Shown one piece after another: positions 44,560 to 55,304 of a stretch of DNA of 64,000 nucleotides. Position numbers and translations under genes: made by a program. The notes under the pieces were generated by a model. The model did not search any database, was not told the DNA's origin, and saw nothing but the letters and a program-made list of their open reading frames with translations. Location of the stretch: the NCBI RefSeq assembly GCF_000241265.1, contig NZ_BAEE01000056.1:62001-126000 (forward strand). The letters run 5' to 3'. Within the stretch, counting starts at the first letter, position 1. Each line of letters begins with the position of its first letter. Source of the DNA: Gordonia araii NBRC 100433 (GTDB taxonomy: Bacteria > Actinomycetota > Actinomycetes > Mycobacteriales > Mycobacteriaceae).

Positions 44560-46017
44560 GTGAGTGCGCCGACGGAAGTCTCCCGGGTCGATCGGTTCTT
44601 CGGCGTGACCGAGCGCGGTTCGACGGTGCTGCGCGAGTGCCGCGGCGGCGTCGTCACCTTCTTCACGATGGCCTACATCGTGGTGCTCAACCCGATCATT
44701 CTGGGCGGCACCCCGGGCAACCCGCTCAACGCCGACATTCACGGGAACGTGCTGCCGATGACCGCCGTCGCCGCGGTCACGGCGCTGGTCGCGGGCGTCA
44801 TGTGCATCGTGTTCGGCGTCGTCGCCAACTACCCCTTCGCCTTCGCCGCCGGGCTCGGGATCAACAGCCTCCTCGCGGTGAGCGTCACCACGCAGGTGAC
44901 CTGGCCGCAGGCGATGGGCCTGGTGGTCCTCAACGGCGTGATCATCGTCGTGCTGGCGGTCACCGGCTTTCGCACCGCCGTCTTCAACGCGGTGCCCGCC
45001 GAGCTGAAGGCCGCCATCACCGCGGGCATTGGCGCCTTCATCGCGTTCATCGGTTTCGTCAACGCCGGGTTCGTGCAGCGGGTCCCCGACGCCGCGCACA
45101 CGAATGTGCCGGTGCAACTCGGGGATTCGGGCTCCATCTCGACCTATCCGGTGCTCGTATTCGCGGTCGGGTTGCTGATCATGGGCGTGCTCACCGTGCG
45201 GAAGGTGGCCGGCGGCCTGCTGATCGGGATCGTCATCACGACCGTGCTGGCGATCGTCATCGAGGCGGTGGTCGATCCGGCGACCTGGGCGCTCAACACC
45301 CCGAAACTGCCCGAGTCGATCGGCGGGCTTCCTGACCTGTCCCTGCTCGGCAACGTCGATCTGTTCGGGGCGTTCACCGAACACGGCACCGCGTCGAACG
45401 TGATCGCCGCACCGGCGATCGGTGCGACGATCCTGCTGTTCACCATCGTGCTGTCCAACTTCTTCGACGCCATGGGGACGATGACCGGCCTGGGCAAGGA
45501 GGCCGGGCTCGCCGACGAGAACGGCACCCTGCCGGGCATCGGGAAGGCGCTGGCGGTGGAGGGCACCGGCGCCATCGCGGGCGGATTGGGGTCGGCGTCG
45601 TCGAACACGGTCTTCGTCGAGTCGGCCTCGGGCATCGCCGAGGGCGCGCGTACGGGCCTGGCCAACATCGTCACCGGCGCCCTGTTCCTCGCGGCCATGT
45701 TCTTCACGCCGCTCTACCAGGTGGTCCCGCTGGAGGCGGTCGCACCGGCGCTCGTCGTCGTCGGCGCGCTGATGATCGGGCAGATCCGCACGATCGATTT
45801 CACCCGGTTCGACTACGCGCTGCCGGCCTTCCTCACCATCGTCGCCATGCCGTTCACCTACTCGATCGCCAACGGGATCGGACTCGGCTTCATCACCTGG
45901 GTGGTGCTGGCCGTCGCCCGGGGCAAGGTGCGCGAGATCCATCCGATCCTGTGGGCGGTGGCCGCTGTGTTCGTCGTTTATTTCGCGCGGTCACCGCTGC
46001 AGGAACTGCTCACCTAG
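44560..46017 (+). CDS. NCS2/AzgA-type purine permease
   Basis: A 485-residue permease with about 12-14 helices, from the AzgA-like subfamily of hypoxanthine/guanine/adenine:H+ symporters. It shows RGGVVTFFTMAYIVVLNPII, ANYPFAFAAGLGINSLLA, NFFDAMGTMTGLGKEAGL and GLGSASSNTVFVESASGIAE. GTG 44560 is used; a TTAACT seven bases upstream could be the -10 of a leaderless mRNA. Confidence 0.92.
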   Translation: MSAPTEVSRVDRFFGVTERGSTVLRECRGGVVTFFTMAYIVVLNPIILGGTPGNPLNADIHGNVLPMTAVAAVTALVAGVMCIVFGVVANYPFAFAAGLGINSLLAVSVTTQVTWPQAMGLVVLNGVIIVVLAVTGFRTAVFNAVPAELKAAITAGIGAFIAFIGFVNAGFVQRVPDAAHTNVPVQLGDSGSISTYPVLVFAVGLLIMGVLTVRKVAGGLLIGIVITTVLAIVIEAVVDPATWALNTPKLPESIGGLPDLSLLGNVDLFGAFTEHGTASNVIAAPAIGATILLFTIVLSNFFDAMGTMTGLGKEAGLADENGTLPGIGKALAVEGTGAIAGGLGSASSNTVFVESASGIAEGARTGLANIVTGALFLAAMFFTPLYQVVPLEAVAPALVVVGALMIGQIRTIDFTRFDYALPAFLTIVAMPFTYSIANGIGLGFITWVVLAVARGKVREIHPILWAVAAVFVVYFARSPLQELLT

Positions 46018-46087
46018 TCCATCCGTCACGGTTTCGCCCATCCCGCACCGATCGATGCTGGACCGGCGAAGTCATGCTGGACCGACC

Positions 46088-47329
46088 TCAGAAATCGATG
46101 CCCGTCGCCGGGTGCTTCGCCGTGCGCCACACGTCGGCGAAGGCGGTCAGCAGTTCCGGCGAACTCGCCGACAAGCGGCCGGCCGCCGCGAGTGTCCGAG
46201 CATCGACGCCGCCGAAGTAGAGGCTTCCGAGTGCGGTGATGTCGCAGGCGATCTCGCCGGTCCCGCCGTCACCGCGCGTGAGCGCCGCTACGCCGTCGAC
46301 GATGCGCAGGTGGTAGCGGCCGCCGGCGTCGCCGACTCGATCGTCGACGACCAGCGTCGCGTCCAGGTCAGCCGCGTACGTGCGCGCCGTGAGTGCGGCC
46401 TCGACGTCGAGGATGGCCACCCACAGCGTGTCGTATCGAGAGGTCACCTTCACTCCGCGCAGGTCGGTCACCTTGAACGGCAGCGGATCGCCGACGGGCA
46501 GCGTCGCGGTCGTCGTCGCCACCAGGTCGAGCGCGGCGAGCACCCGCCACAGCTCGGTGTGCGCCTCGTCGGTGACCGCGACGACCTCCTCGATATGCGC
46601 GTCGGGCAGGTCGTCCGCGCCCATGTGCGCGGAGTCGAGGCGGTAGGTCGCATAGCCGTCGGCGTGCAGCAGGTACTGCCGCTCGCCGGTCGTGAACGGC
46701 CGTGCCGTCGGGCGGTCGTCGAGGAACAGGTCTTCCCACCACAGCGCGTCGCGCAGCATCACGCCCGGGTGGACGTCGGCCCACCGGTCGTAGATCGCCG
46801 GGGCGGCCTGCGCGAACTGCTCGGCGGTGGCGAAGCGCACCTGCGACCGCGCCGGTGCCGGAGCGCGGAGGGACAGGCGTTCGTCGATGCGCACGTCCTC
46901 GGCGAAGATCGCCGGTCCGAAGCCGAAGCGCTCGTAGATGGTGCCCTCCGACGCCCACAGTGCGGCAAGGGCGTGGCCTTCGTCGTCCCATTTGGTGCGC
47001 AGCCGCGTCAGCAGTTCGCGCAGTATGCCGCGCCGGCGATGGGTGGGCGCCACCGACACCCAGGTCAGACCGGGGAAGTCGATTCGATTCCCGCCGGGCA
47101 CCGACATCGTCAGCCGGTAGTACATCGCCTGTCCGACGAGGGGCTCGCCCGGTAGCTCCGTGTCACGCGCGATCACGGTGTCCGCGTTGGCTATTCGCGC
47201 CCGCTCGTTGGTTCGCTGCTCTTCGTCGACCGGGGCGGTGACACCGAAGGCACGGGAGTCGGCGGCGAACATGTCGGCCCAGTCGTCGTCGCCGGCGGCG
47301 CGGAACTGCAGTGCGGAATCGGTAGCCAT
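46088..47329 (-). CDS. Eis-like N-acetyltransferase
   Basis: A 413-residue GNAT enzyme of the Eis family, which acetylates aminoglycosides, lysine or peptide amines in mycobacteria. The N-terminal GNAT domain has the acetyl-CoA loop VAPTHRRRGILRELL and GTIYERFGFGPA, where the Tyr matches the Eis catalytic Tyr. The C-terminus ends TGIDF; a terminal Phe carboxylate is the Eis general base. Between them is a second GNAT-like and an SCP2-like domain. ATG 47329 is used, since upstream residues look non-coding. It diverges from trmH. Confidence 0.9.
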   Translation of the reverse strand: MATDSALQFRAAGDDDWADMFAADSRAFGVTAPVDEEQRTNERARIANADTVIARDTELPGEPLVGQAMYYRLTMSVPGGNRIDFPGLTWVSVAPTHRRRGILRELLTRLRTKWDDEGHALAALWASEGTIYERFGFGPAIFAEDVRIDERLSLRAPAPARSQVRFATAEQFAQAAPAIYDRWADVHPGVMLRDALWWEDLFLDDRPTARPFTTGERQYLLHADGYATYRLDSAHMGADDLPDAHIEEVVAVTDEAHTELWRVLAALDLVATTTATLPVGDPLPFKVTDLRGVKVTSRYDTLWVAILDVEAALTARTYAADLDATLVVDDRVGDAGGRYHLRIVDGVAALTRGDGGTGEIACDITALGSLYFGGVDARTLAAAGRLSASSPELLTAFADVWRTAKHPATGIDF

Positions 47330-47379
47330 GCCGACCACCGTATCGAGTCCGAAGTGGTCATGGAGGCAGGCGCTACCGT

Positions 47380-48243
47380 GTGGTGGTGTCTGCTTCCACA
47401 CTGCCGGTGCGCATCGTCGACATCGACGATCCCGACGATGATCGCGTCGACGATTTTCGCGACCTCAACTCCGTCGACCGGCGGCCCGACCTGCCGGTGC
47501 TGCCCGGTGGCCGGGTCGGTAAGGGTTTGGTGATCGCCGAGGGGGTGTTGGTGGTGCAGCGTATGGTGGTCGCCTCCCGCTTTGCCCCGCACGCGTTTCT
47601 GGGAGTGGATCGACGGTTGGGCGAGATGTCGTCGACGTTGCCGCCCACCGACGACTCGGCCGCGGTTCCCTTCTTTCGCGCCAGCGCGGAGGTGATGGCG
47701 GAGATCGTCGGATTCCATCTGAATCGTGGAGTCCTCGGGGTGGCGCGGCGTCCGGCCGAGCTGACCGTCGAACAGGCCATCGGCGGCGCCTCGGTCGTCG
47801 CCGTTCTGGAGGGCGTCAACGACCACGAGAACATCGGCTCGATCTTCCGCAATGCCGCCGGGTTAGGCGTCGACGCGGTGCTGTTCGGGACCGGATGCGC
47901 CGACCCGCTGTATCGCCGATGCGTCCGCGTGTCGATGGGACACGCGTTGCTCGTGCCGTTCGCCAAGATGCCGGAGTGGCCGCGGGAGCTCGACCTGTTG
48001 GGGGACAACGGGTTTCGCACTGTTTCGCTGACTCCCGATCCGGCAGTGCCGCTGTTGTCGGAGGCCGTCGACGGTGTCGAGAAGGTCGCCTTCCTCGTCG
48101 GCGCGGAGGGCCCGGGACTCACCGCGGCCGCCATGCGGGCCAGCCACGTGCGCGCGCGTATTCCGATGAGTCGGGGGACCGACTCACTCAACGTCGCCAC
48201 CGCTGCGGCGATCGCCTTCTACGAGCTGGCACGCCGCTCCTAA
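47380..48243 (+). CDS. SPOUT (TrmH/SpoU) RNA 2'-O-methyltransferase
   Basis: A 287-residue methyltransferase that adds a methyl to a ribose 2'-OH in tRNA or rRNA (Rv0881-type). Trefoil-knot motifs: NDHENIGSIFRNAAGLGVDA (motif 1 with Asn and Arg), FLVGAEGPGLT (motif 2) and IPMSRGTDSLNVATAAAIAF (motif 3). An N-terminal extension of about 110 residues probably binds substrate RNA. Several consecutive GTGs near 47380 make the exact start uncertain by three codons. Its stop overlaps the convergent HNH gene by 4 bp. Confidence 0.92.
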   Translation: MVVSASTLPVRIVDIDDPDDDRVDDFRDLNSVDRRPDLPVLPGGRVGKGLVIAEGVLVVQRMVVASRFAPHAFLGVDRRLGEMSSTLPPTDDSAAVPFFRASAEVMAEIVGFHLNRGVLGVARRPAELTVEQAIGGASVVAVLEGVNDHENIGSIFRNAAGLGVDAVLFGTGCADPLYRRCVRVSMGHALLVPFAKMPEWPRELDLLGDNGFRTVSLTPDPAVPLLSEAVDGVEKVAFLVGAEGPGLTAAAMRASHVRARIPMSRGTDSLNVATAAAIAFYELARRS

Positions 48244-49892
48244 TAGGGCGGGTCGCCGGGCTGCAGGGGCGGCGGTTCACCGGCTACGCGCGCCCGACGG
48301 ATGGCGTCGAGGTGCTCGCGCATTCTCCGGTTGCGGGCGCGTTCGGCTCGGCGGCGTTCGTGCTTGCGCTGGGTGCGGGTCTTGACGCGACGGGGCTTGG
48401 GGCGGTCGACTCGGATCGTGAGTCGACTGCGGTGCCGAGCACCTCCGGTGCGTGCCAGCGATAGCGGCCAAGGCCGGGGAACACGTCCTGATTGTTCTCG
48501 GCGGCTCCGGCGATGGCGATGCGCTCGGGCGTGATCCAGGTCGTGCGGGTGTGGCCGTCGGTGTCGATGTGCTGGTCGTCGGTCCAGTCGCCGAAAGTCT
48601 TGAGCAGGTGATGGAATTTGCACTTCGCGTTGAGCCAATCCGGGTGGGTCGGCCCGCCGGCCTCGGGATCGTGATGATCGTATTCGACGACGTGGTCGAC
48701 TTCGGCGGTGAACGCCGGCCGGTCACAGCCGGGCGCGGTGCAGTACCCGTCGCGGATCCGCACGAAGGTGTCCAGTGCCGCCGATGGTCGGTACGGGTCG
48801 GACGGTTGGTACTGCGGTAGCGAGACCGGAGTCGGATCAGCCGCCTGCGGGGCGAGCGGCCGGACGAGACTGTCGGGGCGGTCGATGATGTCGCGGACGT
48901 GGTTTGGGCTGATGATGCCGTGGTCGGCCAGGAACCCGGGGTGCTCGCTGTTGCCGGCTGCGGTGGATTCGTCGCACACCACGTGGACGACGATGCGGCC
49001 GTTGGCGTCGGAGGCGAGCTGTCCGGCAACGGGAATCTCGGCGGCGCAGTCCTCGTGCCCGCAGTCGCAGGTGAAGGCTTCCCCGGCGAGCAGGCTGTAG
49101 AAGGCATCGCTGTTGCGGGCGGTGACGCTGCGGGTGTCGTGCTCGCAGGCGGTGGCGGCCAGCGCGGTGACGGCGGCGGTGGGCTAGTCGGGCGTTCTCG
49201 GCGGTCATCGAGGCGCCGACGGTGGCCATGCCGCTCGGGGCGGGAGTGACCCAGGTCGTGCGGTTGGCGAGGCTGCGTTCGCGGGCCTCGCGGACCGCGT
49301 CCGGGTGGTGGCGGAACACCACACGGTCCGCCAGGTTGCGGATGCCGTTGACGGTCCAGGATCCGGGCTTGGCGCGTAGCGCGACGGCGATCGCCGCGTC
49401 GACCGGGGCGGCGTGGTCGGTGCCGTCGACCAACTCGGTGCGGCTGATGATCTGCCGCGCTTGGGCGGGCGTGATCAGGCCGTCGCGCAAGCACTCGGCC
49501 ACCTTCGGCAGCCGGTCCCGCAGTGCCAGTCCTTGGCTCAGCAGATTCTCGGCCCAGCTCTGGGAGATGGCCATGCTCATCGCCAACCGGGCCGCGGTTT
49601 GGGTGTGGGCGTCGAACAAATCCAACTCGTCGTCGCCGTCGTCGAGCTTTGCCTGGAGTACAGCGTCGAACAACTCCGCGCTGCGCGCGTAGCGCAGCCA
49701 GGCGATGAAGGATTCGGCGCGCGCACACGCGCCCGCCCCGACCAGTGTCGCTGTTACGTCCCCGCTTGCTCCCTGGGCGGCGAACGCGGCCATCGCCGCG
49801 CTGATGTCGGCCCAATGCGCAGCAGCGTCGTTGGGGCCACCCGCGCCCGCAGCGTCGCCGGCGAGGGCATCGGTGCTGGTGAGGGGGCTCAT
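48240..49892 (-). pseudogene. DUF222/HNH endonuclease gene (13E12-type) with two frameshifts
   Basis: The N-terminal DUF222 region (from ATG 49892, MSPLTSTDALAGDAA) is intact to about 49183. There an extra C in a GCCC run moves the frame; the continuation TAAVTALAATACEHDTRSVT leads to the HNH core CTAPGCDRPAFTAEVDHVVE and NAKCKFHHLLKTFGDW. A second shift near 48430 moves to DRPKPRRVKTRTQRKHERRR then GEPPPLQPGDPPY, the true basic C-terminus ending at 48240. HNH residues look intact. Either decayed or sequence errors. Such genes are common repeated accessory genes in Mycobacteriales. Confidence 0.8.
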
Positions 49893-49985
49893 GAACCGAG
49901 TCTATTCGAATATACATACGAATGCAACACATATTGTGAATCAGGTTTGATCTGCGTCGCCGGCACGCCAACAATGTGAAAACGC

Positions 49986-50001
49986 TGTGAAGTGGATCAC
50001 G
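49986..50001. promoter_or_regulatory. CRP-like site upstream of the secreted lipase
   Basis: TGTGA-AGTGGA-TCACG, one base from the CRP consensus, 80 bp upstream of the lipase start in an otherwise featureless 188-bp gap. One-mismatch matches are expected occasionally by chance, so this is weak alone. Confidence 0.4.
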
Positions 50002-50080
50002 TCTTGGTAACGTCCGCGACGATGTTCGAACGGTGGGGAGCGCGCTAACGCATGTCCCTCACGGGGACGGGGGGAACGAA

Positions 50081-51502
50081 ATGAGATTGCGTCGAAGGCT
50101 GCTGTCGGCGGGCGTGTCCGCTCTAGCCCTGGTCGCCGTGCTCGGCACGGGAGCGTCGGTGATCGCCAAGCCGATGCCGAACGAGCCGTTCAACATGGGG
50201 CCGGTGCCGAAGGAGGTTCCGGAAGCGGTCAACGGGGTGATTCCGCCGCCTCCGTTCCCCCGGCTCAAGCGTATTCCGCAGCGGGCGAAGACTCCGGGGT
50301 TCTCCCATCGCATGCAGGAGCTGCGGGAAGCGGTGCTGCCCGATCCGACCGGCGACCCGTTCTTCGACCGCTGGGCACCCGATCTGGCCAAGCGCAAACC
50401 CGGCGAGCTGTTGGCTCGACGGGATGTCACCTGGCCGGCCGGACTGCTTGTCACCGCTCCGATCTCACGGGCGACGCAGGTGAAGTTCGCGACGCGCGAC
50501 GCCGTCGGTCGCCCGTCGTTCGGGACCGCAACGATCCTGGTGCCGCGTGATGAGTGGCGTGGCAAGGGGCAGCGGCCGATCCTCGTCAACAACCTGCCGA
50601 TCGACTCGCTCGGCGCCGCCTGTACCGCGGGGATGACGCTGGCCCACGGGATGAGCATCGCGACCGGGTTCACCGACTTCTTCCCGCCCACGACCCAGCT
50701 CGCACTCGCCCGGGGCTACACGGTGATCGTCCCCGATCACCAGGGCCCGCGACAGTCCTATGCCGAGCCGGTCGTCGCCGGGCACATCATTCTCGACTCG
50801 CTGCGCGCGGCGGCGAACCTGAACACGACGAAGTTCGGGAAGAGCCGGATCGCGATGACCGGATACTCCGGCGGTGCCATCGCGACCAACGGTGCGGCCA
50901 AGCTGATCGGCTCCTACGCACCCGAACTGGCACCGCGCATGGTCGGTGCCGCCCTCGGCGGGGTGCCGGCGGACTTCCAGATCCTGGTCGGTTCGATGAA
51001 CGCCAACCTGGCGACCGGTCTCTTCCACGCCGCGACGCTCGGCATCGCACGTGAACGCCCGGAGATCCTGACGATGGCCAACCATGCGGCGCAATGGTTC
51101 GCGACGTCTCCGCTGAAGAACGTGTGCGTGATCCCGGCGGGGATGGCCGGGCAGACCTTCATGCCGATGCAGGTGTTCTCCAACGACCCCGACCCGTTCC
51201 ACTCGCCGGTCGCGTACAAGATCTACCGCGTCACCAAGATGGCCGACAAGAAGGCCCAGGTGCCGCTCTACATCTACAACGGAACCTACGAGTGGTGGAT
51301 CCCGGCGGCGGGCGCGCGCAACCTGTACCGCAGCCAGTGCCGCCTCGGTGCCAACGCCGCCTACCGCGAAGTCTTCGGCGAGCACGGGCTCGCGGCGGTC
51401 GTCGGCTACCCGGAAGCGGTGATGTGGCTCGACGCGAGGTTGCAGGGACAACCGGCGCGAAACGAGTGTCCGAGAGAACTACGCCCGCGCGGAACGCGGT
51501 GA
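50081..51502 (+). CDS. Secreted lipase (LIP family)
   Basis: A 473-residue exported lipase of the fungal-type secretory LIP family, also common in mycobacteria. The signal peptide (about 1-30) ends ASVIA. The nucleophile elbow is MTGYSGGAIATN (Ser near 260). The C-terminal VFGEHGLAAVVGYPEAVMWL supplies the His. The acid position reads YNGTYEWWIPAAG, where relatives show G-x-x-D; here Glu (or none) takes its place. RBS GGGG lies before ATG 50081. Probably cleaves acylglycerols outside the cell. Confidence 0.88.
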   Translation: MRLRRRLLSAGVSALALVAVLGTGASVIAKPMPNEPFNMGPVPKEVPEAVNGVIPPPPFPRLKRIPQRAKTPGFSHRMQELREAVLPDPTGDPFFDRWAPDLAKRKPGELLARRDVTWPAGLLVTAPISRATQVKFATRDAVGRPSFGTATILVPRDEWRGKGQRPILVNNLPIDSLGAACTAGMTLAHGMSIATGFTDFFPPTTQLALARGYTVIVPDHQGPRQSYAEPVVAGHIILDSLRAAANLNTTKFGKSRIAMTGYSGGAIATNGAAKLIGSYAPELAPRMVGAALGGVPADFQILVGSMNANLATGLFHAATLGIARERPEILTMANHAAQWFATSPLKNVCVIPAGMAGQTFMPMQVFSNDPDPFHSPVAYKIYRVTKMADKKAQVPLYIYNGTYEWWIPAAGARNLYRSQCRLGANAAYREVFGEHGLAAVVGYPEAVMWLDARLQGQPARNECPRELRPRGTR

Positions 51503-51518
51503 CGAGGGGCGTGAGCCG

Positions 51519-52376
51519 CTACTGCGGGTGATTGCCGCGCACGCCGAGCAGGACTTCTTCCCAGCCGGGCACTTCGGGCTTGCGCTGCTTGCGGCCGCGT
51601 TTCGCGGGCTGCTCCGCGGCCGGCTGTTCCGGTGCGGGAGGCTCAGCGGCCGGCTCGGCTGCTGGACGCTTGCGGGCATGCTTGGTGACCGGGGTCGGCT
51701 CGTCGCCGCTGGCCCGTTGGGCGCCGATGATCTCGTCGGCGTTCACCGTCACCGACTCGGCGGGGTCGGCGACCGGCTGGAGCTGGTGGCGCGCCCCTGA
51801 TTCGGGATGCACCAAGTCGTCGGCCGCATTGTCCAGCGGTTCGGCGGTGCCGCCCTGCGAGCCCGGCGCGTAGCGCCAATGGGCGTGATTCTCGGTGTGG
51901 CCGACGGTCCACGCGCACTGACCGACCCAGTTTCCGTCATCGCCCTTCCAGGCGTCCCAGGTGGCGACGGCCGGGTTGAGACCGCGGGCGCGCAGCGCGG
52001 CGGTGACGACCTCGTCGAGCGTGGCCAATGCCGGGCCGTCCTCGCGCATCGGGTGGCTGGCGCGAATGAGTTCCGCCGCCCGCCCGCGTTCGAGGAGGAC
52101 CGGGTGGGCGAAGCGCTGGACCCGTTCGGCGGTCGTTCCGGCGGCGGCTGCGACTTCCTCGACGGTCGCTCCGGCCCGGATACGCGCCTGGATCTCGCGC
52201 GGGCGCAGTGCCGATTCCATCTCGATCTGGATCTGGCCGAGGCGGGTGACGTCTCCGCGCGCCGCGGCGCGCAGGCGGTCGTCGGCGGGAACGCGGAACT
52301 TCTCCCCGGTCTCCGAGTCGACGCAGATCACATAGCTGGCGTCAGCGTCGACGCTGGTGACGCGCAGCTCCCGCAT
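51519..52376 (-). CDS. sepH: Septation protein SepH
   Basis: A 285-residue actinobacterial SepH (DUF3071), an FtsZ-binding protein that promotes septum formation. The N-terminal domain (about 1-165) begins MRELRVTSVDADASYVICVD and includes a helix-turn-helix-like part EIQARIRAGATVEEVAAAAG. A long disordered Pro/Ala/Lys-rich tail (about 190-285) ends in a conserved short motif VPGWEEVLLG. Gene order sepH-serC matches mycobacteria. Confidence 0.94.
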   Translation of the reverse strand: MRELRVTSVDADASYVICVDSETGEKFRVPADDRLRAAARGDVTRLGQIQIEMESALRPREIQARIRAGATVEEVAAAAGTTAERVQRFAHPVLLERGRAAELIRASHPMREDGPALATLDEVVTAALRARGLNPAVATWDAWKGDDGNWVGQCAWTVGHTENHAHWRYAPGSQGGTAEPLDNAADDLVHPESGARHQLQPVADPAESVTVNADEIIGAQRASGDEPTPVTKHARKRPAAEPAAEPPAPEQPAAEQPAKRGRKQRKPEVPGWEEVLLGVRGNHPQ

Positions 52377-52455
52377 CTGCTGCTCCTCCTCGTCGCTGTC
52401 TGCTTGTGCCTCAGGTTAGTGCAATTCCGCGGCACACAGGTGGCGGACACGCAGG

Positions 52456-53664
<1,209 letters not shown>

Positions 53665-53672
53665 TCACGGAC

Positions 53673-53706
53673 TAAACAAGCGTTTAATGAGCTGAACATG
53701 GGTTCA
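53673..53706. promoter_or_regulatory. Two inverted repeats around the tetR start
   Basis: TAAAC-AAGC-GTTTA (53673-53686) and TGAAC-ATGG-GTTCA (53693-53706). The second contains the tetR ATG itself (53698). Both fit TetR autoregulation; the first also covers the region facing serC. Confidence 0.6.
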
Positions 53707-54381
53707 ATCGGTGATGCACAGGATGACCGGACGACGCGCGCACGCGTGCGCGACGTCGCGATCGACGAGTTCGCGCGGCACGGGTTCGCCACGACCGTGC
53801 GCACGATCGCCGACGCGGCCGGCGTCAGCCCCGGCCTGGTCATCCACCACTTCGGGTCGAAGGCAGGTCTGCGCACCGAGTGCGACGACACCGTCCTGGC
53901 CGCGCTCGTGAGCAGCAAGCGCTTCCTGATGGACGTCAGCCCGGCCTACGAGGCCTACCTCGACCGGTTGCAGAACGACGACGACAGCCGGACGCACATC
54001 GTGTACCTGCTGCGCGCGGTCGCCGAAGGGGGTGACGTCGCGCGTGCGTTCCTCGCCAAGCTCGTCGAACAGACGCGGGAGAGTTTGCGGCTCGGCGTCG
54101 ACGCCGGGCAGATCCGGCCCTCGGTCGACGAGGACGGCCGCGCGCTCTACCTGGCGTACATCTCGATCGGGGCGCTGCTGCTCGACACGGTGATGCACCC
54201 GCCGCCTGACTGGTCGGACCCGGTGGGGATCATCCGCGGCTACATCGATCGAGTCGCGGTCGCCGGAACCGAGGTCGCGGTGCACGGGATCATGACCGAC
54301 CCGGCCGTGCTCGACGCCGCGCTGGCAATGAAAGACCAAAGCAAGAACCGGGAACGACTGCAAGGAGGAGAAGCCGGATGA
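53698..54381 (+). CDS. TetR regulator of an ABC exporter
   Basis: A 227-residue TetR protein. DNA-binding helices are in ATTVRTIADAAGVSPGLVIH (about 32-51) followed by HFGSKAGLR. It resembles M. tuberculosis Rv1219c, which represses its ABC exporter. It overlaps the ATPase gene by 4 bp. The ATG at 53698 lies inside a palindrome; earlier in-frame codons lack an RBS. Confidence 0.88.
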   Translation: MGSIGDAQDDRTTRARVRDVAIDEFARHGFATTVRTIADAAGVSPGLVIHHFGSKAGLRTECDDTVLAALVSSKRFLMDVSPAYEAYLDRLQNDDDSRTHIVYLLRAVAEGGDVARAFLAKLVEQTRESLRLGVDAGQIRPSVDEDGRALYLAYISIGALLLDTVMHPPPDWSDPVGIIRGYIDRVAVAGTEVAVHGIMTDPAVLDAALAMKDQSKNRERLQGGEAG

Positions 54382-55304
54382 GCAACATTATCGAGGTCGA
54401 GGGGCTGGTCAAGCGGTTCGGATCGGTTACCGCCGTCGACGGACTGGATCTCGCCGTAGCACAGGGCGAAGTCGCCGGATTCCTCGGACCCAACGGTGCC
54501 GGCAAGTCGACGACGATCCGGGTCTTGCTGGGCATGTACCGAAGCAGCGGCGGAACCGCCCGCGTGTTCGGTGCCGACCCGTTCACCGATGCCGTGGCGA
54601 TCCACTCGCGGCTCGCCTATGTCCCCGGCGACGTGAGCCTGTGGCCGCAGCTCACCGGCGGCGAATGCATCGACGTCCTGCTGCGGCTGCGCGGCGTCGA
54701 CCCGCGAACCAGCGCTAAGGATGAGGTGATCGAGCGCTTCGAACTCGACCCGACCAAGCGCAGCGGAACCTACTCGAAGGGCAACAGGCAGAAGGTCGCG
54801 CTCGTCGCGGCGTTGGCGGCGCCCGCCGAACTGCTGATCTTCGACGAGCCGACGTCGGGCCTCGACCCGTTGATGGCCAAGCAGTTCCAGGACTGCACCC
54901 GCGAAGCGGCACAGCGTGGATCGTCGGTGCTGATGTCGAGCCACATCCTGAGCGAGGTCGAGGAGCTGTGCGAGTCGGTGACGATCATCCGGGCGGGTAA
55001 GACCGTGCAATCGGGCACGCTCGAACAACTGCGGCACCTGCGCCGCTCACGGGTGCGCGCCACCGTCGCCGGTTCCGACGACAGTGCGCTGCGCGGGATC
55101 GACGGGGTGCACGACTTCGAGTCGTCGACGTCCGACGGTGGGGTCGACGTCTCGTTCACCGTCGCCGAAGACGGGCTCGACGCGGTGACGACGGCGCTGG
55201 GCAAACTGTCGGTCACGCGGCTGCTCGTCGAACCGCCAAGCCTGGAGGAACTCTTCCTGCACGCCTACGATGCACCCGGCGCCACTGCGGGAGGCGTGAA
55301 ATGA
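54378..55304 (+). CDS. ABC transporter ATP-binding protein (tetronasin-type exporter)
   Basis: A 308-residue ABC ATPase of the drug/antibiotic exporter class. Walker A is GPNGAGKST, the signature YSKGNRQK (a variant of LSGGQ), Walker B LLIFDEPTSGLDP, and H-loop MSSHILSE. The order TetR-ATPase-permease is that of Rv1219c-1217c and of tetronasin-resistance genes. Overlaps both neighbours by 4 bp. Confidence 0.93.
   Translation: MSNIIEVEGLVKRFGSVTAVDGLDLAVAQGEVAGFLGPNGAGKSTTIRVLLGMYRSSGGTARVFGADPFTDAVAIHSRLAYVPGDVSLWPQLTGGECIDVLLRLRGVDPRTSAKDEVIERFELDPTKRSGTYSKGNRQKVALVAALAAPAELLIFDEPTSGLDPLMAKQFQDCTREAAQRGSSVLMSSHILSEVEELCESVTIIRAGKTVQSGTLEQLRHLRRSRVRATVAGSDDSALRGIDGVHDFESSTSDGGVDVSFTVAEDGLDAVTTALGKLSVTRLLVEPPSLEELFLHAYDAPGATAGGVK

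Noticed and set aside
44530-45942. 470-residue minus-strand frame opposite the purine permease
   Set aside because: Asp/Arg/His/Gly repeats typical of an antisense shadow; the plus frame has NCS2 motifs.
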